From JBOHPP01 sp050731755 (lineage in GTDB: Bacteria > Methylomirabilota > Methylomirabilia > Rokubacteriales > CSP1-6): DNA of 16,365 nt. Made by a program: the position numbers and the translations under genes. Location of the stretch: the NCBI GenBank assembly GCA_050731755.1, contig JBOHPP010000023.1:1-16365 (forward strand), in the 5' to 3' direction. Under the pieces are notes generated by a model. It was not told the DNA's origin. It worked only from the letters and a program-made list of their open reading frames with translations, and did no database searches. Below, piece by piece: positions 1 to 4,541 of the stretch; the first letter of the stretch is position 1; each line of letters opens with the position of its first letter.

Positions 1-1
1 A

Positions 2-139
2 GGCGACCTCGTCATGTGGGACAACCGCGCGGTGCTCCACCGCGGCCGTCCATGGGACGCCCGGCGCTATCGGCGGGTCATGCACCGGACGACGGTGGCC
101 GGCGAAGGGCCCACGGTCGCGGCCGCCGTCAGCGCGTAA
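2..139 (+). CDS. TauD/TfdA-family dioxygenase, C-terminal end (partial at window edge)
   Basis: This open frame runs in from the left edge and stops at 137-139, leaving the last 45 residues. They contain GDLVMWDNRAVLHRG followed about 12 residues later by RRVMHRTTVAG. In the TauD/TfdA family of Fe(II)/2-oxoglutarate-dependent dioxygenases, this is where the distal iron-binding histidine (here in AVLHRG) and the 2-oxoglutarate-binding arginine (in RVMHRTT) sit. The catalytic HxD motif would lie upstream, outside the window, so the substrate cannot be inferred. The 3' end overlaps the convergent thioesterase fragment by 11 bp (129-139). Confidence 0.8.
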   Translation, partial: GDLVMWDNRAVLHRGRPWDARRYRRVMHRTTVAGEGPTVAAAVSA

Positions 140-349
140 CCGTCGGACGGTTGGCGAGCCCGATGACCCGCCCGACTTGAGGCGGGCGCGGCAGCGCGTC
201 GTGCGTCCGCTGGATGCGGGCCAGGCGGTCCAGGACCTCCGGCGCCAAGGGGGCGGCGCGGCGTGACGCCTGGCTCACGTGGAGCGACAACAGCTCGTTG
301 GTCGCCGCCAGATAGCCTTCCCCGGCGTGGTACATCTCGTGGAAGTAAT
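129..349 (-). pseudogene. Thioesterase, 3' half of an interrupted gene
   Basis: Read on the minus strand, the residues after YFHE (MYHAGEGYLAATNELLSLHV, then RVAP-like and LPRPPQVGRVIGL segments) match the C-terminal half of small hotdog-fold acyl-CoA thioesterases of the 4-hydroxybenzoyl-CoA thioesterase type. There is no N-terminal half here. It lies 2.4 kb away at 2738-2950, ending in the same Y-F-H-E codons. The half has 68 residues from position 335 to the stop at 129-131; the Y-F-H-E codons lie in the 14-bp repeat at 336-349. The reading frame stays open upstream into the inserted element, so any product now made would carry a foreign N-terminus. The 3' end overlaps the TauD gene tail. 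Confidence 0.85.
336..349. repeat. 14-bp direct repeat, left junction of the insertion
   Basis: CTCGTGGAAGTAAT here is identical to 2738-2751. On the coding (minus) strand it is ATTACTTCCACGAG, the Tyr-Phe-His-Glu codons of the thioesterase. The identity stops exactly at these 14 bases: the flanking bases are t/c here and a/g at the other copy. It is either an attachment-site core left by site-specific recombination or an unusually long target duplication. Confidence 0.85.
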
Positions 350-545
350 CGGCCTGATCTAACCGGCTGATTCGTCTCGCATCGGCCCTCTCGGGTTGCG
401 TCTGGGTTGCAAGATCCTGCGGCAGCACTCCAGCCTGCGACGGCAGCCAGCGCGCGTACACGCGCAGCAGCACGGCCGCGCTCGCCCAGCCGCCGGCCTC
501 GGCGGCGTAGAGGAGCGCGGCGTTCGCGGCGCTGGCCAGGGTCAT
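350..545 (-). pseudogene. Tyrosine integrase C-terminal remnant, fused in frame to the thioesterase half
   Basis: Reading in from position 545, about 65 residues precede the thioesterase codons. They include GGWASAAVLLRVYARWLPSQ, which resembles the end of tyrosine recombinases (G-H-x-S ... Y-x-x-W-L-P), with Tyr30 in the place of the nucleophile and Trp in place of the usual His. They are followed by the ATQTQP tail common in such integrases. The earlier catalytic boxes (Arg I, HxLR) are missing upstream, where the terminator of the next gene begins, so most of the gene has been lost. Its place directly beside an attachment-like repeat is where an integrase gene is expected. The assignment rests on a short match and is tentative. 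Confidence 0.5.
393..410. repeat. Element-end repeat, left copy
   Basis: GGGTTGCGTCTGGGTTGC contains two GGGTTGC units whose starts are 11 bp apart. A near copy (15 of 18 bases) in the same orientation lies at 2648-2665, near the other end of the element. The left copy begins 43 bp inside its 14-bp repeat. It falls within the integrase-like tail and encodes its ATQTQP stretch. Paired repeats about one helical turn apart near both ends resemble arm-type binding sites for a tyrosine recombinase, but this is inference. Confidence 0.4.
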
Positions 546-599
546 GGAGGAGCGGACGCGGATCGAATCAGCGAGCGGCGGGAGCGTGTGCGGTGAGGT

Positions 600-638
600 T
601 AAAACGGGGGTCGGGCAACATGCTGCACCGACCCCCGT
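600..638 (-). terminator. Rho-independent terminator after the small ORF
   Basis: On the minus strand an 11-bp perfect stem, ACGGGGGTCGG / CCGACCCCCGT (628-638 paired with 604-614), encloses a 13-base loop and runs directly into TTTTAA. It begins 8 bp after the stop codon of the 47-codon ORF, as expected for the end of the transcript carrying the proteasome-like gene and the small ORF. Confidence 0.85.
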
Positions 639-646
639 GAGGGCGC

Positions 647-790
647 CTACTTGTTGGCCTTCTGTTTTGCCGGGGCTTCAGAGTCCTTGCGACCTGGCGG
701 CTCGACGCGAATGCGGCCAGACTGCACATCCTCTTGGCGGGCGCCCTCTTGCTGCTGCGCACGCTGCAGCCGCTCGTCGATGTTCCTCAT
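647..790 (-). CDS. Small hydrophilic protein of 47 residues, unknown function
   Basis: ATG at 788-790, stop at 647-649. The product starts MRNIDERLQRAQQQEGARQE and ends EAPAKQKANK. It is rich in Arg, Gln, Glu and Lys, has no membrane segment and looks largely disordered after a short N-terminal helix. Three points support a real gene: the start lies 5 bp after the stop of the proteasome-like gene, a GGGGGAGGA ribosome-binding site sits in the last codons of that gene (about 12 nt upstream of the start), and a strong terminator follows the stop. I do not recognise a family. Its size and charge recall Pup or UBact, the small tags used by bacterial proteasomes, but the C-terminal Gly-Gly-Gln/Glu of those tags is absent. 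Confidence 0.6.
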   Translation of the reverse strand: MRNIDERLQRAQQQEGARQEDVQSGRIRVEPPGRKDSEAPAKQKANK

Positions 791-795
791 TAGTG

Positions 796-1647
796 TCAGC
801 GGTCCTCCCCCAGTCTACCGCGCCGCGGGGTGATGAAGGACTTCCCCGGGTGCCAGACTATCTCCTGAACCGGTGCCGTTTTCAAGACCATGACGTCGAT
901 CGGCGCCCCACACAGAGCTTCTCCGGGCAGGAACCGCTCCATCTGAACTTGGGTTGTGGCCAGGAAGAATGCGAGCTCCATGGCGTCTTGGATCGGCATC
1001 ACATGGGGGTTGATCTGCTCGATCGGTTTGAGAATCTTTAGGCTCTTCCCAACGGCGTCCGTCAGGAGTTTGGAGTCCAAGGTCTCTTCTCCTATCTTAA
1101 TCTCAGAAGCCGCTGCCACCACAAGGTGGAGATCATAACCATACAGGAGCGATAAGACCTGCCGGTAGGAGCCCTCGAAATAAATACGGTTCGCGATCCG
1201 CTCGAGACCCGGTTCTTTCTTTCCGGAGAATTCAGCACGCCAGAGCGTCGGATTATACGAGCTGCCGGCTGATGTAGCGAGCAAGAGCACGGTGTCTGGC
1301 CATTTTTCTTCGGGCACGTCGCTCCAATATTCGGTCCGAAGCGTGCCCATTCCTTGGACAAACGTCCGCAGCTCGGCTTCCTGAACAGTCTCGTCTTGAA
1401 TTGCAGGCATGGTTCGGGAGGCAATAAAGTCCATGAACGAGATCTTCCCTAGGGTGGCACTGCCAATGACCGCAGCCATACCAGTCTCGTTACCGTCCGC
1501 GACGATCTTGGTAGCGTTGTCATAGGTCTGGGGGACAACAATCGCCTCTCCGTCCTTGTCATAACCGACACGGCCATAGGTAGTGAGTTTGCTGTCAGCC
1601 GCGAAGACAATGGCGCTCAGCGTTCTGATAGCAACGGCGATGGTCAC
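796..1647 (-). CDS. Proteasome-like (Ntn-hydrolase superfamily) protein
   Basis: 283 codons, GTG start at 1645-1647. If the initiator Met is removed the chain begins TIAVAIRTLSAIVFAADSK. This puts Thr at position 1 and Asp at 17, matching the catalytic Thr1 and Asp17 of proteasome beta subunits and HslV. The YDNATKIV segment supplies a lysine (residue 47 with Met) like Lys33 of the proteasome, and VIGSATLG resembles the glycine-rich loop after strand S2. The insertion between Asp17 and the lysine is longer than usual, and the C-terminal half shows no further motif I know. The chain is longer than HslV (about 175) or typical beta subunits (about 230), and no ATPase partner is nearby. A self-activating N-terminal hydrolase, possibly a peptidase, is likely; its substrate is unknown. 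It is the first gene of a short operon with the 47-codon ORF. Confidence 0.65.
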   Translation of the reverse strand: MTIAVAIRTLSAIVFAADSKLTTYGRVGYDKDGEAIVVPQTYDNATKIVADGNETGMAAVIGSATLGKISFMDFIASRTMPAIQDETVQEAELRTFVQGMGTLRTEYWSDVPEEKWPDTVLLLATSAGSSYNPTLWRAEFSGKKEPGLERIANRIYFEGSYRQVLSLLYGYDLHLVVAAASEIKIGEETLDSKLLTDAVGKSLKILKPIEQINPHVMPIQDAMELAFFLATTQVQMERFLPGEALCGAPIDVMVLKTAPVQEIVWHPGKSFITPRRGRLGEDR

Positions 1648-1649
1648 GG

Positions 1650-1665
1650 CCGGGATTATACCCGG
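1650..1665 (-). promoter_or_regulatory. TATAAT element inside an inverted repeat; leaderless-type promoter
   Basis: On the minus strand the sequence is CCGGG-TATAAT-CCCGG: a perfect -10 hexamer (1655-1660) centred in a 5-bp inverted repeat. The last base of the hexamer is 7 nt before the GTG at 1647, so a normally placed transcript would begin at or within a base or two of the start codon, and the message would be leaderless. No good -35 hexamer is visible; that position is taken by the palindromes at 1677-1694. The symmetry suggests an operator over the -10 element. Confidence 0.5.
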
Positions 1666-1676
1666 ACGCGCGCCCG

Positions 1677-1694
1677 CCTGGCGCCAGGGCCCTG
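1677..1694. promoter_or_regulatory. Two overlapping perfect palindromes upstream of the proteasome-like gene
   Basis: CCTGGCGCCAGG (1677-1688) and CAGGGCCCTG (1685-1694) are both perfect palindromes and share 4 bases. They lie between the HEPN-like gene stop (1700-1702) and the TATAAT at 1655-1660, covering the expected -35 region. They could be regulator-binding sites or a hairpin at the end of the upstream transcript. There is no clear T-run after them on the minus strand. Confidence 0.4.
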
Positions 1695-1699
1695 AAAAC

Positions 1700-2066
1700 C
1701 TATAGGCCTAGCGCTTGCCGCATGGCTCCTATCACCTTCGTGTATCGTCGCTCGATCGCCTGAAGGTCAGCAGGCGCGTACTCCCCGCCTTCGTAGCGAG
1801 CCTCCTTCGCGTCTTTGTACAGTTGCTCGTACGCCTCAAAAATGGCGCGTGTCTCGTCATACCTATGCATCTTGGGCCATCTTCCGGAATGGCCTTCGAC
1901 CTGGACGTGCCCCCTTGTGGCGAGAAACGCATCGACGTAATTGCAGGGCGATGTGAAACCACACAATGACGATCCATTCTTTGTACGGCTGATCTGGGGT
2001 GTTGATGCGACCGAGGAACTTCTCGAACCGGTCCGCCTGCCGGACATGCTCGTTGCGATCCGGCAT
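1700..2066 (-). pseudogene. HEPN-like domain protein, one-base frameshift
   Basis: ATG at 2064-2066 begins MPDRNEHVRQADRFEK and runs to WFHIALQ near 1943. The homology then continues in the next frame as NYVDAFLATRG and ends ARYEGGEYAPADLQAIERR...MRQALGL at 1700. Dropping one T at 1941-1942 joins them as WFHIALHYVDAFLATRG, the usual first-helix pattern of small HEPN-type proteins (about 120 residues). These are often toxins or their relatives in toxin-antitoxin and defence loci. The conserved Rx4-6H RNase motif is not clear here. The ATG directly abuts the stop of the upstream gene (TAGATG), so translation is probably coupled. The shift may be a true mutation or a read error. Confidence 0.55.
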
Positions 2067-2411
2067 CTACGAGGAGGCGGCTACTCGCTCCCGCACGAAC
2101 TGATGGATAAGCCCATTGGGCATTTTCACGAGGACTGCGGCATCGGGGATGAACTGCATGGGGTCCCTGCCGCGGAGATGAACCGTCGTGAAGTCGAACC
2201 CGACACCGGGGAAAGCCGCCACCAGTTTATGTTCTGCCCTGGCGATCTCGTCTGCCGTGAACTCGTCCCGCGCATCAAGGAGGGTCCACACGTGGACTTT
2301 CGGAGGGTCCATTTCCACCGTGAAGTATGCGGCAACGAGGTGCTCTAGACTTGCAACGTCGTGCTTGAACTGATCCTGCAGGTCCTTCAGCGTGGTGGCC
2401 ACGGCCGCCAT
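2067..2411 (-). CDS. Conserved-looking small protein paired with the HEPN-like gene
   Basis: The chosen start is the ATG at 2409-2411 (114 residues), because GGGGGAGGG lies about 8 nt upstream; another in-frame ATG at 2441 has no such site. The chain begins MAAVATTLKDLQDQFKHDV, followed by KVHVWTLLDARDEFTADEIARAE and FPGVGFDFTTVHLRGRD, and ends near the stop at 2067-2069. The alternation of beta-like and helical stretches suggests a small alpha/beta fold. I see no GSx10DxD nucleotidyltransferase motif, so it is not an ordinary MNT antitoxin. Its stop abuts the ATG of the HEPN-like gene, and the two probably form one unit, possibly of toxin-antitoxin type. Function unknown. Confidence 0.55.
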   Translation of the reverse strand: MAAVATTLKDLQDQFKHDVASLEHLVAAYFTVEMDPPKVHVWTLLDARDEFTADEIARAEHKLVAAFPGVGFDFTTVHLRGRDPMQFIPDAAVLVKMPNGLIHQFVRERVAASS

Positions 2412-2737
2412 ATTAGACGCCCTCCCCCAGCACCCCGTCAAGGGCTCCCAAAGGCACGTCGTCTTAAGACAGCATTCCGGGTGCCACGCTTCTATTAACT
2501 CTTTTCAAGTAGTTAGCACGCGGCCCCTCGGACCCACGATGAAAAAATGTCGACTGACCAGTGACGGAATTACACAGAAATGGTCTCTCGCCCGGCCCCG
2601 GCCTCAATCACGCCGCCGCACTGATTGTGACGCTGGTAGAACCGGTGAGGTTGCACCTGGGTTGCGCTTCCCTGCCGCGCTATGCCGCTCTGTGCAACCC
2701 TGCCACAAGTCCGCGTAGTTACGAGGTACGCTCACTA
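2412..2737. other. Non-coding right end of the element
   Basis: About 325 bp hold no supported gene. The part next to 2411 carries the ribosome-binding site of the unknown gene and probably its promoter, although no convincing -35/-10 pair is visible. Further right come the end repeat at 2648-2665 and an 8-bp inverted repeat, GGTTGCAC (2649-2656) / GTGCAACC (2692-2699), 35 bp apart. The stretch 2460-2580 is noticeably AT-richer than the rest of the window. Position 2737 meets the right 14-bp repeat. Confidence 0.5.
2648..2665. repeat. Element-end repeat, right copy
   Basis: AGGTTGCACCTGGGTTGC matches 393-410 at 15 of 18 bases with the same 11-bp spacing between its GGTTGC units. A further CCTGC lies at the same distance downstream of both copies (416-420 and 2671-2675). 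The copy begins 90 bp to the left of the right-hand 14-bp repeat. A GCAACCC in the opposite orientation lies at 2694-2700. Confidence 0.4.
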
Positions 2738-2950
2738 CTCGTGGAAGTAATGGATGCGCTTGGCGTCGTGGGCCAGCAGCCGGGTCGTGAACCGGAGGGG
2801 GTCGCCCGCCCCCACCTCGCGGTGGTAGGTGACGTGCGCTTCGAGACAGAACGTCGTCACCTTCCCCTGGCGGCGATGAGCCGCGTCGAGTCCCACCCAG
2901 CGCATGACCACGTCGCGATACGCGTCGAAGGGCGCCGGAATGTCGCTCAC
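2735..2950 (-). pseudogene. Thioesterase, 5' half of an interrupted gene
   Basis: GTG at 2948-2950 with AGGA 9 nt upstream gives SDIPAPFDAYRDVVMRWVGL, then a hotdog-fold segment containing VTYHREVGAGDPLRFTTRLL, then DAKRIHYFHE and a stop supplied by the inserted element. These 71 residues match the N-terminal half of small acyl-CoA thioesterases of the 4-hydroxybenzoyl-CoA type. The remaining 68 residues lie at 129-335. Joined, they give 139 residues, the usual family length. The start is 14 bp from the ATG of the divergent DNA glycosylase. As it stands the half-domain is unlikely to fold into an active enzyme. Confidence 0.85.
2738..2751. repeat. 14-bp direct repeat, right junction of the insertion
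   Basis: CTCGTGGAAGTAAT is identical to 336-349. It encodes the Tyr-Phe-His-Glu that ends the upstream thioesterase half. The next codon on the minus strand, already inside the element, is a TAG stop (2735-2737). Confidence 0.85.
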
Positions 2951-2964
2951 GGTTCTTCATCCTA

Positions 2965-3948
2965 ATGCCTGAGCTGCCCGACGTCGTCACCTACATCGAG
3001 GCGCTCCGGCCGCGCATCATGGGGGCGCGCCTGGAGCGCCTCCGGCTGCTCCACCCCTTCGTGCTGCGCTCGGTCGAGCCGCCGGTATCCGACGTCGTAG
3101 GCCGGCCGGTGGTCGGCCTGCATCGCCTCGGTAAGCGCATCGTCATCGCGCTGGAGGGCGAGCACTTCATCGTCCTCCACCTCATGATCGCCGGGCGGCT
3201 TCACTGGAAGCCGGCGGGGGCCCGGGCTCCGGGCAAGATCGGCCTCGGCGCCCTCGACTTCTCCACCGGCACCTTGCTGCTGACCGAGGCTGGCACCAAG
3301 CGGCGCGCCGGCATCTGGCTCGCGCGAGGACAGGCGGCGCTCGCCGAACACGACCCCGGCGGCCTCGAGGTCCTGGAATCCGATGTGGCCGCGTTCAGCG
3401 CGGCCCTCACCGGCGAGAGCCACACACTCAAGCGGGCGCTGACCGATCCCACGATCTTCAGCGGCATCGGCAACGCCTACGCCGACGAGATCCTCCACCG
3501 CGCGCAACTGAGCCCGGTGAAGTCGACGACCCAGCTCACCGAGACGGAGATCACCCGGCTCTTCGAAGCGGCGCGGAGCACGTTGATCGACTGGATCGAG
3601 CGGCTACGGCGCGAGGCCGGCGACGAGTTCCCCGAAGGGGTAACGGCGTTCCGACCGACGATGGCCGCGCACGGCCGCTACGGCCAGCCGTGCCCCGTCT
3701 GCGGTGCGGCTATTCAGCGGATCGTCTACGCGGAGAACGAAACCAACTACTGCGCCCGCTGCCAGACGGGCGGCCGTTTGCTGGCCGACCGGTCGCTGTC
3801 GCGGCTACTGCACGCGGACTGGCCGCGCACGCTGGAGGAGCTCGAGCAGCGCAGGCGCCTCACGTCCCCGGCGCCAGGTCCGGGCGGTCCAGCAGCGCCA
3901 TCATCGTCGCCAGCATCCGGGCCACGGGCTTCTCGGCGCCGCCGTTGA
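2965..3948 (+). CDS. Fpg/Nei-family DNA glycosylase with zinc finger
   Basis: 327 codons. The mature enzyme would begin PELPDVVTYIEAL, with the catalytic N-terminal Pro and Glu3 of the Fpg/Nei family, which excises oxidised bases and cuts the DNA backbone by beta/delta elimination. HRLGKRIVIAL holds the conserved lysine of the family, GIGNAYADEILHRAQLSP is the helix-two-turn-helix DNA-binding segment, and CPVC (243-246) with CARC (263-266) forms the zinc finger. The family is usually about 270 residues; here about 60 follow the finger. The last 29 or so are Pro/Ala/Ser/Arg-rich and are encoded opposite the end of the convergent thioesterase gene (3860-3948), so the stop seems to have moved downstream. 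It is distinct from the second Fpg-type gene at 12750. Confidence 0.9.
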   Translation: MPELPDVVTYIEALRPRIMGARLERLRLLHPFVLRSVEPPVSDVVGRPVVGLHRLGKRIVIALEGEHFIVLHLMIAGRLHWKPAGARAPGKIGLGALDFSTGTLLLTEAGTKRRAGIWLARGQAALAEHDPGGLEVLESDVAAFSAALTGESHTLKRALTDPTIFSGIGNAYADEILHRAQLSPVKSTTQLTETEITRLFEAARSTLIDWIERLRREAGDEFPEGVTAFRPTMAAHGRYGQPCPVCGAAIQRIVYAENETNYCARCQTGGRLLADRSLSRLLHADWPRTLEELEQRRRLTSPAPGPGGPAAPSSSPASGPRASRRRR

Positions 3949-4321
3949 GGGCCACCACGTCGGCCTCGCAGACGGTGAGCGCGCGTCCCGGCCGGAGCAC
4001 CCGAGCCCTGGCGACCAAGCGCTCGCCCCGGGCGGGGGCCAGCAGATTGACCTTGTACTCGACAGTCAGCACGGCGGCGGCCGGCGCCATCAGGCTCAGC
4101 GCGGCGTAGCCGCAGGCGCTGTCGGCAATGGTCGTCACGATCCCGGCGTGCACGAAGCCGTGCTGCTGGGTGAGGTCGTCGCGAAAGGGTAACTCGATCT
4201 CGACGGCGCCCGGCGCCACCTTGCCAAGCCGCGCGCCGATGGTGGTCATGACGCGCTGGCGCTCGAAGCTCGCCCGCACGCGCGCCTGGAAATCGGGATC
4301 CGGCGGGGCGAGGCTGGACAT
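3860..4321 (-). CDS. PaaI-type hotdog thioesterase
   Basis: The chosen start is ATG at 4319-4321 (153 residues), since homology begins with MSSLAPPDPDFQARVRASFE; the open frame further upstream overlaps the transporter remnant. QQHGFVHAGIVTTIADSACG is the hallmark HGG(/A)-x-D segment of the PaaI/YdiI group, in which the helix after HxG holds the active-site Asp or Glu. VEYKVNLLAPA and a C-terminal MLATMMALLDR complete a hotdog domain. It likely hydrolyses an acyl- or aryl-CoA in the cytoplasm; the specific substrate is unknown. The 3' end overlaps the DNA-glycosylase gene by 89 bp in convergent orientation. It is not closely related to the interrupted thioesterase. Confidence 0.88.
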   Translation of the reverse strand: MSSLAPPDPDFQARVRASFERQRVMTTIGARLGKVAPGAVEIELPFRDDLTQQHGFVHAGIVTTIADSACGYAALSLMAPAAAVLTVEYKVNLLAPARGERLVARARVLRPGRALTVCEADVVALNGGAEKPVARMLATMMALLDRPDLAPGT

Positions 4322-4337
4322 CGCCGGCCCAGCATAG

Positions 4338-4466
4338 CAGACTGCGCCGGTGCCGATCGCTGCGCTGCTGGGCGCCCTCGTGCTCGGCGAGCGCCACCCG
4401 GGCGCGCGGGTGGCCGGCGCCGGCGTCATCTTCGCCGGGCTCGCGCTCATCGCGTTGAGCCGTTGA
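4338..4466 (+). pseudogene. EamA/DMT-family transporter, C-terminal remnant
   Basis: After an in-frame TAG at 4335-4337 the frame reads QTAPVPIAALLGALVLGER, then about 22 residues ending in a hydrophobic segment (GVIFAGLALIALSR) and a stop at 4464-4466. PxxAALLGxLxLGE followed by a last membrane helix is the end of EamA (drug/metabolite) transporters. The preceding nine or so helices are absent, with the PaaI-type gene lying immediately to the left on the other strand. It is a gene fragment left by a deletion or rearrangement and has no credible start. Confidence 0.7.
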
Positions 4467-4541
4467 GCGCCAGGCCACTTTGGGCTGCCGCTGACGGCGG
4501 ATTTCGTTTATTGTAGGGCGCCCCCGGGCAGGAGGACAGCC

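Larger units (their letters stand above)
336..2751. mobile_element. Decayed integrative element (about 2.4 kb) inserted in a thioesterase gene
   Basis: The boundaries are set by the 14-bp direct repeats at 336-349 and 2738-2751 and by the two thioesterase halves that meet exactly there. Deleting 2,402 bp with one repeat copy fuses the halves in frame into 139 codons. Inside, all identified genes are on the minus strand: an unknown protein, a HEPN-like protein (frameshifted), a proteasome-like protein, a small ORF, and an integrase-like C-terminal tail next to the left repeat. Codon use between about 1000 and 2400 is visibly less GC-rich than in the flanking genes. No intact recombinase is present, so the element must be immobile or dependent on an enzyme supplied from elsewhere. 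There is no transposase and no terminal inverted repeat, which argues against an insertion sequence. Confidence 0.8.

Noticed and set aside
357..363. ATCTAAC, matching the RYYYAAC half-site of integron attC sites
   Set aside because: No partner GTTRRRY in a folded attC arrangement and a 7-base degenerate match is expected by chance; the direct-repeat model explains the ends better.
2411..2440. TTGACG-N18-TCTAAT directly before the ATG at 2411
   Set aside because: The -10-like hexamer touches the start codon, so transcription would begin inside the gene and miss it; the purine-rich spacer is better explained as the ribosome-binding site.
336..2751. Insertion sequence or transposon
   Set aside because: No transposase, no terminal inverted repeats, and the 14-bp repeat is longer than most target duplications; a recombinase-type element fits better.
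2604..2990. 128-codon minus-strand frame over the thioesterase 5' half
   Set aside because: It is a different frame from the clear thioesterase homology and crosses the element boundary with no motif.
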